Source of the DNA: Escherichia whittamii
Lineage (GTDB): Bacteria; Pseudomonadota; Gammaproteobacteria; Enterobacterales; Enterobacteriaceae
DNA: 64,000 nucleotides
Direction: 5' to 3'
NCBI RefSeq assembly: GCF_014836715.1
Contig: NZ_JACSQI010000012.1
Span: forward strand, 62,001 to 126,000
Positions 19,642 through 29,320 of the stretch are shown one piece after another (the first letter of the stretch is position 1; each line of letters starts with the position of its first letter). The notes under the pieces are model-generated. The model saw only the letters and a list, made by a program, of their open reading frames with translations. It was not told the DNA's origin and made no database searches. Both the position numbers and the translations under genes were made by a program.

Positions 19642-21924
19642 ATGGAAAACAATCGCAATTTCCCTGCCAGACAATTTCATTCGCTCACGTTCTTTGCCGG
19701 CCTTTGTATTGGCATCACGCCTGTGGCACAGGCACTCGCCGCCGAAGGGCAAAACAACGCTGATGACACACTGGTTGTCGAGGCGTCAACGCCTTCGCTT
19801 TATGCGCCACTTAAATCTGCCGATCCGAAATTCTCCCGTCCGGTAGCGGATACTACCCGCACGATGACGGTGATTTCTGAACAGGTGATTAAAGATCAGG
19901 GCGCAACCAACCTTACCGACGCGCTCAAAAACGTCCCCGGCGTGGGTGCGTTTTTTGCTGGTGAGAACGGTAACTCCACCACTGGCGACGCCATTTATAT
20001 GCGTGGTGCCGATACCTCTAACAGTATTTATATCGATGGCATTCGAGATATTGGCAGCGTTTCGCGCGACACCTTCAATACCGAACAGGTCGAAGTGATT
20101 AAAGGGCCGTCCGGCACCGACTACGGGCGCAGCGCGCCGACTGGCTCGATCAATATGATCAGCAAACAGCCGCGTAATGATTCCGGCATTGACGCCTCCG
20201 CCAGTATTGGTAGTGCCTGGTTCCGTCGCGGCACGCTGGACGTCAACCAGGTGATTGGTGACACCACCGCCGTACGTCTGAATGTAATGGGCGAAAAAAC
20301 GCACGATGCCGGGCGCGATAAGGTCAAAAATGAGCGTTACGGCGTCGCCCCTTCCGTAGCTTTTGGCCTCGGTACAGCGAATCGTTTGTATCTTAATTAT
20401 CTGCATGTCACCCAGCACAACACGCCAGACGGCGGTATTCCAACCATCGGTTTGCCGGGCTATTCCGCCCCTTCTGCGGGAACGGCGGCACTGAATCATT
20501 CCGGAAAAGTTGATACGCATAACTTTTATGGGACGGATTCCGATTACGACGATTCGACCACCGACACCGCTACCATGCGTTTTGAGCACGACATCAACGA
20601 TAACACCACCATTCGCAACACTACGCGTTGGTCGCGCGTGAAGCAGGATTACCTGATGACGGCGATTATGGGCGGGGCATCAAATATTACCCAGCCCACC
20701 AGCGATGTGAATAGCTGGACGTGGTCACGCACGGCGAATACCAAAGATGTGAGTAATAAAATTCTCACCAACCAGACCAACCTGACCACCACATTTTATA
20801 CTGGTTCTATCGGTCATGACGTCAGTACCGGCGTGGAATTTACCCGTGAAACGCAGACCAACTACGGGGTTAATCCGGTGACGTTACCGGCGGTGAATAT
20901 TTATCATCCTGACAGCAGCATTCATCCTGGCGGCCTGACGCGCAACGGTGCCAATGCCAACGGTCAAACAGATACCTTTGCGATTTATGCCTTCGATACG
21001 CTGCAAATCACCCGTGATTTTGAGCTGAACGGCGGAGTTCGACTGGACAATTATCACACTGAATATGACAGTGCTACCGCCTGCGGCGGCACTGGTCGCG
21101 GTGCCGTCACCTGCCCAACTGGCGTGGCAAACGGTTCTCCGGTAACCACTGTCGACACCGCGAAGTCTGGCAACCTGGAGAACTGGAAAGCCGGGGCGCT
21201 GTATCACCTGACAGACAATGGCAATGTCTATGTGAACTATGCTGTTTCCCAACAACCACCAGGCGGCAGTAATTTCGCTCTTGCACAGTCTGGCAGCGGT
21301 AACAGTGCCAGTCGCACCGACTTTAAACCGCAAAAAGCGAAAACCAGTGAGATTGGCACCAAATGGCAGGTGCTGGATAAACGCCTGTTGCTTACCGCCG
21401 CGCTGTTCCGTACTGATATCGAAAATGAAGTTGAGCAAAACGATGACGGGACTTACTCACAATACGGTAAGAAACGCGTCGAAGGCTATGAGATATCCGT
21501 GGCCGGGAATATAACTCCCGCGTGGCAGATGATTGGCGGATATACCCAGCAAAAAGCGACCATTAAAAATGGTGCGGATGTGGCTCAGGATGGTTCATCA
21601 TCACTGCCATATACGCCGGAGCACGCCTTTACCTTATGGAGCCAGTATCAGGCAACCGATGATATCTCCGTTGGCGCGGGCGCACGCTATATCGGCAGTA
21701 TGCATAAAGGTTCAGACGGCGCGGTGGGAACTCCGGCGTTTACCGAAGGTTATTGGGTCGCCGATGCCAAACTGGGGTATCGCGTCAATCGCAATCTCGA
21801 CTTCCAGCTAAACGTCTACAACCTGTTTGATACCGATTACGTCGCCTCAATTAACAAGAGCGGATACCGTTATCACCCGGGCGAGCCAAGAACCTTCTTG
21901 CTCACGGCCAATATGCATTTCTGA
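19642..21924 (+). CDS. fiu: Fiu, TonB-dependent catecholate iron(III) receptor
   Basis: A 760-residue outer-membrane receptor for iron complexes of monomeric catechols such as dihydroxybenzoylserine; catechol-type beta-lactams also enter through it. It has a signal peptide (cleaved near AQALA), a TonB-box-like DDTLVVEAS, a plug domain (about 60-190, with VEVIKGPSGTDYG) and a 22-strand barrel ending in LLTANMHF. The length is as in K-12. It is Fur-controlled and is followed by ybiX and ybiI after a BIME. Upstream of the ATG only a weak ribosome-binding site is visible. Confidence 0.96.
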   Translation: MENNRNFPARQFHSLTFFAGLCIGITPVAQALAAEGQNNADDTLVVEASTPSLYAPLKSADPKFSRPVADTTRTMTVISEQVIKDQGATNLTDALKNVPGVGAFFAGENGNSTTGDAIYMRGADTSNSIYIDGIRDIGSVSRDTFNTEQVEVIKGPSGTDYGRSAPTGSINMISKQPRNDSGIDASASIGSAWFRRGTLDVNQVIGDTTAVRLNVMGEKTHDAGRDKVKNERYGVAPSVAFGLGTANRLYLNYLHVTQHNTPDGGIPTIGLPGYSAPSAGTAALNHSGKVDTHNFYGTDSDYDDSTTDTATMRFEHDINDNTTIRNTTRWSRVKQDYLMTAIMGGASNITQPTSDVNSWTWSRTANTKDVSNKILTNQTNLTTTFYTGSIGHDVSTGVEFTRETQTNYGVNPVTLPAVNIYHPDSSIHPGGLTRNGANANGQTDTFAIYAFDTLQITRDFELNGGVRLDNYHTEYDSATACGGTGRGAVTCPTGVANGSPVTTVDTAKSGNLENWKAGALYHLTDNGNVYVNYAVSQQPPGGSNFALAQSGSGNSASRTDFKPQKAKTSEIGTKWQVLDKRLLLTAALFRTDIENEVEQNDDGTYSQYGKKRVEGYEISVAGNITPAWQMIGGYTQQKATIKNGADVAQDGSSSLPYTPEHAFTLWSQYQATDDISVGAGARYIGSMHKGSDGAVGTPAFTEGYWVADAKLGYRVNRNLDFQLNVYNLFDTDYVASINKSGYRYHPGEPRTFLLTANMHF

Positions 21925-21974
21925 TTCAGATGTGGGGCGCAGGGCTCACTAATGTTGATGGCGAGAACAGGACT

Positions 21975-22071
21975 GCCTGATGCGCTGCGCTTATCAGGCC
22001 TACAAGGTTGTGCAACACATTGAGTTCACATCATTTGGTAGGCCGGATAAGGCGTTCACGCCGCATCCGGC
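21975..22071. repeat. BIME between fiu and ybiX
   Basis: GCCTGATGCGCTGCG...CAGGCCTAC and an inverted GTAGGCCGGATAAGG...GCATCCGGC. It separates fiu from ybiX within the same transcriptional direction. Confidence 0.9.
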
Positions 22072-22136
22072 ATGAACAAAGCACCTGCTGTTAAAAATCG
22101 GGGTGGGGTGAAAGCCCCACTTTTTGGAGAACTTGT

Positions 22137-22814
22137 ATGATGTACCACATTCCCGGCGTGTTATCGCCACACGACGTCGCGCGTTTTCTTGAACAACTGG
22201 AACAAGCCGAATGGGTAGATGGACGCGTCACAACCGGCGCACAAGGCGCACAAGTTAAGAACAATCAACAGGTAGACACACGCAGCGCCCTGTACGCCGC
22301 CTTGCAAAATGAGGTACTGAACGCGGTTAACCAACATGCTTTGTTCTTTGCCGCTGCCTTGCCGCGTACCCTTTCCACGCCGCTGTTTAATCGCTATCAG
22401 AACAATGAAACCTATGGTTTTCATGTGGATGGCGCAGTACGCAGCCATCCACAAAACGGCTGGATGCGCACTGACCTTTCTGCCACGCTGTTTTTAAGCG
22501 ATCCAGAAAGCTACGACGGCGGCGAACTGGTCGTTAATGACACCTTCGGGCAACATCGGGTAAAACTCCCGGCAGGCGATCTGGTGTTGTATCCCTCCAG
22601 CAGCCTGCATTGCGTGACACCCGTAACCCGCGGCGTGCGAGTGGCATCATTTATGTGGATCCAGTCGATGATCCGCGATGATAAAAAGCGCGCCATGCTG
22701 TTTGAACTGGACAACAATATTCAGTCGCTGAAAAGCCACTACGGCGAAAGTGAAGAGATCCTGTCGCTACTCAATCTTTATCATAATCTGCTGCGGGAAT
22801 GGTCGGAGATCTGA
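22137..22814 (+). CDS. ybiX: YbiX, PKHD-type Fe(II)/2-oxoglutarate dioxygenase
   Basis: A 225-residue cytoplasmic oxygenase of the prolyl-hydroxylase-like (PKHD) family. The iron triad is His96 and Asp98 in YGFHVDG and His158 in SLHCVTP; the 2-oxoglutarate arginine is Arg168 in TRGVRVA. Its position after fiu suggests work on imported iron-catecholate compounds or another iron-linked task, but the substrate is unknown. The start at 22137 is preceded by TTGGAGAACTT. Length equals K-12. Confidence 0.93.
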   Translation: MMYHIPGVLSPHDVARFLEQLEQAEWVDGRVTTGAQGAQVKNNQQVDTRSALYAALQNEVLNAVNQHALFFAAALPRTLSTPLFNRYQNNETYGFHVDGAVRSHPQNGWMRTDLSATLFLSDPESYDGGELVVNDTFGQHRVKLPAGDLVLYPSSSLHCVTPVTRGVRVASFMWIQSMIRDDKKRAMLFELDNNIQSLKSHYGESEEILSLLNLYHNLLREWSEI

Positions 22815-22887
22815 CGCTTGAACTGCCCGAGTTCGCCCCTATATTAGCTACACTTAACTGTACAAGCATTGATATGGGGAGGGCGAT

Positions 22888-23154
22888 ATGGCATCCGGTT
22901 GGGCTAACGATGACGCCGTCAACGAACAGATCAACAGTACAATTGAAGATGCGATTGCCCGCGCTCGGGGTGAAATTCCGCGTGGCGAGAGCCTGTATGA
23001 ATGTGAAGAGTGTGGCGCGCCCATCCCGCAGGCCCGTCGGGAAGCCATTCCTGGCGTGCGCTTATGCATTCATTGCCAGCAGGAGAAAGATTTACAAAAG
23101 CCGGCTCATACAGGATATAATCGCAGAGGTTCGAAAGACAGCCAGTTACGTTAA
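22888..23154 (+). CDS. ybiI: YbiI, DksA/TraR-type zinc-finger protein
   Basis: An 88-residue protein with a four-cysteine zinc finger (Cys39, Cys42, Cys60, Cys63) of the DksA C4 type (CEECGAPIP...CIHCQ). The N-terminal half is acidic and helical but much shorter than the DksA coiled coil. It probably binds RNA polymerase through its secondary channel, but this has not been shown for YbiI as far as I know. It lies 73 bases after ybiX on the same strand, with GGGGAGGGCGAT before the ATG. Confidence 0.9.
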   Translation: MASGWANDDAVNEQINSTIEDAIARARGEIPRGESLYECEECGAPIPQARREAIPGVRLCIHCQQEKDLQKPAHTGYNRRGSKDSQLR

Positions 23155-23417
23155 CTACAACAGGCATAATGTAGAGCCAGTATAATTTGTATTTTGCGTG
23201 GCATTCCGTGCCTTTAACGCAGCCGTGACCGCCACGTGGTAGAAAGATGATTCATAAATACAACAAATGAATGAATTATCAGCATGTTAGATATCAATCA
23301 ATTTATTTGAACAAGGTGGTCAATTCTCTTCGATTTTATCTCTCGTAAGAAAACGTGATACTCATCACATCGACGAAACAACGTCACTTAAACAAAATCA
23401 CCTGCGAGAGATTAATT

Positions 23418-23678
23418 ATGAAAACTATCAAAACTGTTGTTGCTGCTATGGCTCTTTCAACTCTGTCATTTGGCGTGTTTGCGGCGGAGCCGGTAACGTC
23501 ATCTCAGGCCCAGAACATGAATAAAATCGGTGTTGTGTCTGCCGATGGCGCGTCCACCCTCGATGCTCTGGAAGCGAAACTGGCTGAAAAAGCTGCGGCT
23601 GCCGGTGCGAGTGGATACAGCATCACTTCTGCCACCAACAACAATAAATTAAGCGGAACTGCGGTTATCTATAAGTAA
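23418..23678 (+). CDS. ybiJ: YbiJ, periplasmic DUF1471/YhcN-family protein
   Basis: An 86-residue exported protein with a signal peptide ending VFA and a C-terminal domain GVVSADGASTLDALEAKLAE ending GTAVIYK. It is a paralogue of McbA in this window and of BhsA elsewhere. The role is unclear; family members respond to stress and affect surface properties. ATG at 23418 is preceded by GCGAGAGATT and gives the K-12 length. A BIME and a terminator follow. Confidence 0.92.
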   Translation: MKTIKTVVAAMALSTLSFGVFAAEPVTSSQAQNMNKIGVVSADGASTLDALEAKLAEKAAAAGASGYSITSATNNNKLSGTAVIYK

Positions 23679-23681
23679 TTC

Positions 23682-23804
23682 GTAGGTTGGATAAGACGTT
23701 TAGACTGCATCCGACAACAGATGCCTGATGCGACGCTACCCCGTCTTGTCAGGCCTACAAAATCCGAACCGTTGGTCGGATATGGCGTTTACGCTACATT
23801 CAGC
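23682..23804. repeat. Decayed BIME after ybiJ
   Basis: Three REP-like units: GTAGGTTGGATAAGACG...CATCCGAC, GCCTGATGCGACG...CAGGCCTAC and GGTCGGATATGGCG...ATTCAGC. Several positions differ from the REP consensus. Confidence 0.75.
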
Positions 23805-23878
23805 AAAGGTATTTCCCTGTCTGTTTGCCGACAGACGCATATGCTCTAACCCTCATTGATCCTATGTTACCCTTGTTT

Positions 23879-23906
23879 GCCCGTCCGACACTGGACGGGC
23901 TTTTTT

Positions 23907-23908
<2 letters not shown>
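23879..23908 (+). terminator. Strong intrinsic terminator between ybiJ and ybiC
   Basis: GCCCGTCC and GGACGGGC form an 8-bp stem followed by eight T's. The T-run overlaps the stop codon of the convergent gene ybiC. It would stop plus-strand transcription from ybiJ. Confidence 0.85.
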
Positions 23909-24992
<1,084 letters not shown>

Positions 24993-25046
24993 AGTTAACT
25001 CCTGTTTATGTTATATGCCTGTTGCTTTTTTATGCTGCGCGCCAGA

Positions 25047-25096
<50 letters not shown>

Positions 25097-25097
25097 G

Positions 25098-25121
25098 GCC
25101 GGATGACAGTGCTCATCCGGC
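25098..25121. repeat. Single REP-like hairpin between ybiB and ybiC
   Basis: GCCGGATGA and TCATCCGGC form a perfect 9-bp stem around a 6-nt loop. It is one REP-type unit in the gap after ybiB. Confidence 0.75.
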
Positions 25122-25132
25122 GGAGAGAAAAA

Positions 25133-26095
25133 TTAAAATGCCTGGTTAACGCGCGCCAGGCCGTCGCTAATGGTTGCCACTTCGCGCGCCGCCAGCAGGC
25201 AGCAAGCCATCTGGATTTTTAGTGACTGGGGAATCGGTTCGCTGCCAGCCAGGCAACGTTCAATCCACTGCGCCGTGGTTTTCGGGTCTTTGGCTTGTGG
25301 CAGTAGCTCGCTGCCAGCTGTGTCCTGTTTTTCATACAGCACCCGCATCCCTTCACGGCCGATCAAATTGATTTGCGGGCAGCGTTGCGGATTAGCATAA
25401 ACTTCGCCTTCGGTGCCGTGCATTAACAGTGCCCGTCCGCCAATATCGCTAAAGAATTTCGCGACTCGCCCGATGTATTCCGGATGCGAGACGCTGGAAA
25501 GACGCAGCGCCTCACCTTCGGCAAATGGCGTCGCCAGTTTCGCCAGGGTATGTGCACTGTTACGCACGCCCATCCGCCAGCGCATTGCCAGTTGTTTTTC
25601 CAGCGGCGGGCAAAACGCGCCAACAGGCATAAAGACAGGTTGATGTTCGTCGAGCTTCGCCTGCGCTTGTCCGGCATGTCGCGTTGGTGCTATCCCCATC
25701 AGTTCGAAAATGGTTTCGGTCAACACACGAGTTGGATCCTCGCTGACGCCGTGAACCACCACAGGAAAACCGAGTTTGTGTAGCAGAAGTGCCAGCAACG
25801 GCGTCAGGTTGGCCTGTTTACGCGCACCGTTGTAACTGGGGATGACAATCGGCATCGGCTTACCGGCAGGCGGCGTCAGCTTGATAGTGTGATTTTGCAT
25901 GGCTTCGTAAAAACCAAGCATCTCTGCTTCCCCTTCCCCTTTGATACGCAGCGCAATCAATACACCGCCCAACTCAAGATCAGGCACTTCACCGTTGAGC
26001 ATATGGGCATACAGACCGCGCGCCGTATCCTGGTCTAAATCGCGCGCGTGGTTTTTCCCGCGCCCGATCTCTTTAATGATTTTGCGATAGTCCAT
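25133..26095 (-). CDS. ybiB: YbiB, TrpD2-like nucleic-acid-binding protein
   Basis: A 320-residue protein of the anthranilate phosphoribosyltransferase-like fold (TrpD2 group). The group binds nucleic acids non-specifically rather than making tryptophan. The N-terminal helical domain (KIIKEIGRGKNHARDLD) and the glycosyltransferase-3-like core are visible. It lies 27 bases downstream of dinG on the same strand, so it is probably part of the LexA-regulated dinG unit. Length equals K-12. Confidence 0.9.
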   Translation of the reverse strand: MDYRKIIKEIGRGKNHARDLDQDTARGLYAHMLNGEVPDLELGGVLIALRIKGEGEAEMLGFYEAMQNHTIKLTPPAGKPMPIVIPSYNGARKQANLTPLLALLLHKLGFPVVVHGVSEDPTRVLTETIFELMGIAPTRHAGQAQAKLDEHQPVFMPVGAFCPPLEKQLAMRWRMGVRNSAHTLAKLATPFAEGEALRLSSVSHPEYIGRVAKFFSDIGGRALLMHGTEGEVYANPQRCPQINLIGREGMRVLYEKQDTAGSELLPQAKDPKTTAQWIERCLAGSEPIPQSLKIQMACCLLAAREVATISDGLARVNQAF

Positions 26096-26122
26096 TTACG
26101 ACTCCTTACCTGACTCACATCA

Positions 26123-28273
26123 TTAACGCCGCCGACGGCGTGGGGATTTCGCTTTTTCTTTCTTTTTAACTATACCTTCAGGGACTTCCGGTTGCTCAAT
26201 CGGAAATACCGGTAATGCATCCAGTAGTCGCTTGCCATAATTTTTGGTCAACAAGCGTTTGTCGTAGATAACCACTTCGCCCCAGCAACTGTGGCTTCGA
26301 ATAAGACGCCCGACCTGCTGGATCAGGTTAAACGAAGCGCTCGGCAGGCTTTGCACCTCAAACGGATAGCGATTGAGACTTTTTAGCCATTCGCCTTCGG
26401 TGATCACCACCGGACTGTCGATAGGCGGGAAGGCAATTTTATGGATATGCACCTGACTTAGCAGATCGCCTTTCAGATCCAGACCTTCGGCAAAAGACTG
26501 TAAACCAACCAGTACGCTGCGCTCGCCGTTAGCAACACGTTTGCGGTGCAGTTCAACTAAGCGATAGCGCGGCTGATCGCCCTGTACCAGCAGCATCAGG
26601 CGTAAATCCGTCACATAGTCGAGAAACCGCTGCATCGCACGCCCGCTGGCAAACAGCACTAACATACCGAGATGTTTTTTACTCTCCACCTGCTCACGGA
26701 AGAACGCCGCCATTTCAGCAATGTGCTGTTCTTCGTTGTCGATGGAAGGCTCATAGCGCATCCGTGGAATAACAATTTTGCCCTGCTCGCAATGGTTGAA
26801 CGGTGAATCCAGCGCCACAAAGCGGTCGCCCGCTTTCTCTTTCAGCCCGCTCATCTCCTGCAATCGCGAAAAACTGTTTAGCGAACGCAAGGTCGCAGAA
26901 GTGACAATAATGTGCGGAATGCTGCGCCACAGCAGTCTTTCCAGCTGATCGCTGACGCGGATCCCCACGCAGTGAAACCAGAGATGTAACTGCCCGTCAC
27001 GCTCTTCCCGCGTCGCCCATTTGGTCACTGGCGCACCGGAAGATTGCGCCAGCGAAGCCAGCCGCCAGAGTTTGCTTTGTGCCTCAAACATCCCCAGCGC
27101 GCGGTTCATCTGCAAAATCAACCGATGCAGACGCACAATGTCGTGGCTGCCGGTTTTCTCGCTTAAATCATTGAGGAATAACTCCGCCAGCCCACGCAGC
27201 ATCTCGGTGAGTTTTGCCAGCCGCTGACAGATCTCCAGCACTTCATCAGGCAGTTCGCCCATCGCAAAACGGTGTTCAGCTTCCTGCCCGGCAGGCATAT
27301 AAAGATTTAGGATGTTGTTTAAAGAGGCAATAAGTTCATACAACTCTTCACAATGCGCATTCAAACGCTCGGGGATCGCCAGCGGTGGGATCGTCTTCGG
27401 GCGAAACTGCTCCATGCAGGTAGCGACCAGTTTCGTGAACAAGTCCAGCTGTAGCCGATACCAGGGCGCGGTGATTTCGGCGCTCATCTCCAGCGCATCC
27501 CGCGCTACATCTGGCAGGTGATGACCTTCATCCAGCACCAGTAGCAAATTTTTCGGGTCAGGCAATACCGCTTCGCTTTCCATCGCCGCCATCACCAGCG
27601 CATGGTTTGCCACCACCACTTCCGCTTCCTGAATTTCCCGACGAGCAACAAAAAACGGGCATTCGCGATAGTAGTAACAGTTGCGGTTGAGGCAGCTGGC
27701 TTTATCGGTGCTCAAACGACGCCAGAGATCATCATCAATAGCGATATCAGTATGATCGCGCAGACCATCCCACTTATATGTATCGAGATCGCCCTTCAGC
27801 TTGGCACAGCGTTTTTGCTCTTCCTGATTGTTCGGCGTGAGTTCATCGTCGAGAAACGCGAGCAGGTCCTGTTGTGTGGGTTCAGTGCTGGCGAGCGCTG
27901 TCAGGTTACGCGGGCAAACGTAGCGCCCACGCCCAAAAGCGGCAGTGAATTTAAGATCGGGAATGATCTTTTTCAGCAGCGGTAAATCTTTGCTGTAGAC
28001 CTGATCCTGCAACGCCACGTTGGCGGTACTCACCACCAGCGTTTTTTGCTCTTCGCGGGCAATAGCGATGCCGGGGATCAAATAGGAGAGCGTTTTCCCA
28101 ACGCCTGTGGGAGCTTCAATCGCCAGATGGCGCCCTTCTTCTCCGGCCAGCGTTTTGGCGACGTCCGCAATCATCTGCCGCTGCGGCGCACGGGGAATAA
28201 AGTCGGGGATCTGTTCCTGAAGCGCCTTATACCAGGCGGCGATTTGCGCTTTAAGCGCGGCGGTTAATGCCAT
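26123..28273 (-). CDS. dinG: DinG, SOS-induced iron-sulfur DNA helicase
   Basis: A 716-residue superfamily 2 helicase of the XPD/DinG type, 5'-3' polarity, that resolves R-loops, D-loops and flaps. Walker A is EAPTGVGKT (Lys60). The 4Fe-4S cluster ligands are Cys120, Cys194, Cys199 and Cys205. The DEAH-type box is DEGH (248-251). Motif VI reads QQVGRLIRS. The C-terminus is a basic Lys/Arg tail. A LexA-type box lies 15 bases upstream of the ATG. Length equals K-12. Confidence 0.97.
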   Translation of the reverse strand: MALTAALKAQIAAWYKALQEQIPDFIPRAPQRQMIADVAKTLAGEEGRHLAIEAPTGVGKTLSYLIPGIAIAREEQKTLVVSTANVALQDQVYSKDLPLLKKIIPDLKFTAAFGRGRYVCPRNLTALASTEPTQQDLLAFLDDELTPNNQEEQKRCAKLKGDLDTYKWDGLRDHTDIAIDDDLWRRLSTDKASCLNRNCYYYRECPFFVARREIQEAEVVVANHALVMAAMESEAVLPDPKNLLLVLDEGHHLPDVARDALEMSAEITAPWYRLQLDLFTKLVATCMEQFRPKTIPPLAIPERLNAHCEELYELIASLNNILNLYMPAGQEAEHRFAMGELPDEVLEICQRLAKLTEMLRGLAELFLNDLSEKTGSHDIVRLHRLILQMNRALGMFEAQSKLWRLASLAQSSGAPVTKWATREERDGQLHLWFHCVGIRVSDQLERLLWRSIPHIIVTSATLRSLNSFSRLQEMSGLKEKAGDRFVALDSPFNHCEQGKIVIPRMRYEPSIDNEEQHIAEMAAFFREQVESKKHLGMLVLFASGRAMQRFLDYVTDLRLMLLVQGDQPRYRLVELHRKRVANGERSVLVGLQSFAEGLDLKGDLLSQVHIHKIAFPPIDSPVVITEGEWLKSLNRYPFEVQSLPSASFNLIQQVGRLIRSHSCWGEVVIYDKRLLTKNYGKRLLDALPVFPIEQPEVPEGIVKKKEKAKSPRRRRR

Positions 28274-28287
28274 GAGAAAACCTGAAA

Positions 28288-28307
28288 TACTGTATAAACA
28301 GCCATTA
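28288..28307 (-). promoter_or_regulatory. LexA (SOS) box of dinG
   Basis: On the minus strand the 20-mer reads TAATGGCTGTTTATACAGTA. The right half-site ATACAGTA is perfect; the left half-site is degenerate. Position and sequence match the known dinG SOS box, with what I recall as one base difference from K-12. Confidence 0.85.
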
Positions 28308-28443
28308 TTGTGGCATTTTTCGGTTTTCAGGGGTAATGGTTTTTCTGTTTCTGGAAAGCGGCTCGCAATAACGTTTTCTGGATGCGGGGGTTTCCCGCAG
28401 CTAAAGAAACATCATTGCGCAGCAAAAGACATTGTACACAGGC
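28308..28443. other. Gap between dinG and the toxin gene
   Basis: About 135 bases with a small hairpin (GCGGG and CCCGC near 28385-28400). No gene, no ybiA fragment that I can recognise and no obvious insertion-sequence end. Confidence 0.4.
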
Positions 28444-28725
28444 TTATTCCGCTGGCGGCCATTGCAGGGCGGTATGCAAAACGCGCAGTACCGAGAGCGT
28501 ATCGCCCTCCACTTGATAAACAAGCACATAATGCGGTCTGACAACGGCTTCATGAGTACCAGCGACTCGTCCGGCACGATACATTTCAGGGCGTTCACAG
28601 GCCTGTTCCGCAATGTTTTCAAATTGATTATCAAGGGCAATTGCCGCTTGCGGATTATCTTTACTGATGTATTCCATGATTTGCTCCCTGTCAGACAGGG
28701 ACATTGGCTTCCATTCCAGACGCAT
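28444..28725 (-). CDS. ParE/RelE-superfamily toxin
   Basis: A 93-residue protein with the ParE/RelE fold signature. The N-terminal helical hairpin starts LEWKPMSLSDREQIMEYI and is followed by NPQAAI. The central part reads GRVAGTHEAVVRPHYVLVYQV and the C-terminus is LSVLRVLHTALQWP. The RVxGT...YVLVYxV...RVLHxxxQWP pattern is typical of ParE-like toxins; ParE toxins block gyrase, while RelE toxins cleave mRNA, and I cannot tell which applies. The ATG overlaps the antitoxin stop by one base (TAATG), as in coupled toxin-antitoxin operons. The pair occupies the place of K-12 ybiA. Confidence 0.85.
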   Translation of the reverse strand: MRLEWKPMSLSDREQIMEYISKDNPQAAIALDNQFENIAEQACERPEMYRAGRVAGTHEAVVRPHYVLVYQVEGDTLSVLRVLHTALQWPPAE

Positions 28726-29165
28726 TAATCCCCCTTCAACAATGCTTTTTTACGGGCAGCAAATAGACTTTTGGCCTCTTCATGAGAGAGCACCGGGCGT
28801 GGGTCGTCAATGGCGGCCTGCACCTGTTCACGAAACCAGGCATCATACGCAGCAGCTTCATGAGCACGTTTTAATGCCTCTGCCCTGTCAGGTCGGGTCG
28901 TTTTCATCTGACCGTCCGGGTCGTAATTAGAGGCGTCGACTTCAAACCGGGCAATACCAACATCTTTCAGGTAGTTGACAACCGTTTCCAGCCGTTTAAA
29001 CAAGCGAATTTGCCGACTGCGTTGTGCTGCAAGAGGCCGTTCAGTGTGACCGTATTTCACGGTCAACGACCAGCCGCCCTGGGTGCCAATAACGTGTGCT
29101 GCATCCACTACGCCAGATTCAACCAGTTTATGTAAGGTTGAGTGATCAATCGTTTCTGGTGCCAT
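28725..29165 (-). CDS. Two-domain antitoxin of the ParE/RelE-type pair
   Basis: A 146-residue protein, long for an antitoxin. The C-terminal part (about 100-146) contains AAYDAWFREQVQAAIDDPRP and an HEEAKSLFAARK segment. That resembles the toxin-binding tail of ParE2-type (PaaA-like) and RelB-like antitoxins. The N-terminal 75 residues (STLHKLVESGVV...GGWSLTVKYG...RPLAAQRSRQIRLFKRLET) form a separate basic domain, probably the DNA-binding or regulatory part. I recall similar proteins called stability determinants on plasmids. AAAGAGG lies 12 bases before the ATG, and an inverted repeat lies upstream. Confidence 0.75.
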   Translation of the reverse strand: MAPETIDHSTLHKLVESGVVDAAHVIGTQGGWSLTVKYGHTERPLAAQRSRQIRLFKRLETVVNYLKDVGIARFEVDASNYDPDGQMKTTRPDRAEALKRAHEAAAYDAWFREQVQAAIDDPRPVLSHEEAKSLFAARKKALLKGD

Positions 29166-29191
29166 AATGCGCTAACCTCTTTGTATACGGC

Positions 29192-29236
29192 ATGCAATTT
29201 ATAATTAAAGATAGCGCAATTAATAATAAATTGCAT
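29192..29236 (-). promoter_or_regulatory. Inverted repeat upstream of the antitoxin gene (candidate operator)
   Basis: Perfect 11-bp arms ATGCAATTTAT (29192-29202) and ATAAATTGCAT (29226-29236) are separated by 23 bases, 27 bases before the antitoxin ATG. The region is AT-rich and promoter-like. Toxin-antitoxin operons are usually autoregulated at such sites. Confidence 0.6.
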
Positions 29237-29320
29237 TTTTTGATCGTAAATTCTCCAGGGTGAAATTGCGGTAGAAAGAGACTTGTGGCGAAGATGCCGG
29301 GCATAGCCCGGCATAAAAAA

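Noticed and set aside
19786..20589. 267-codon open frame antisense to fiu
   Set aside because: Shadow of the GC-rich fiu reading frame; no ribosome-binding site and no protein-like motifs.
29293..29315. GCCGGGC-A-T-A-GCCCGGC hairpin downstream of rhlE as terminator
   Set aside because: The T-run lies before the stem on the rhlE strand, so it cannot work as a standard intrinsic terminator.
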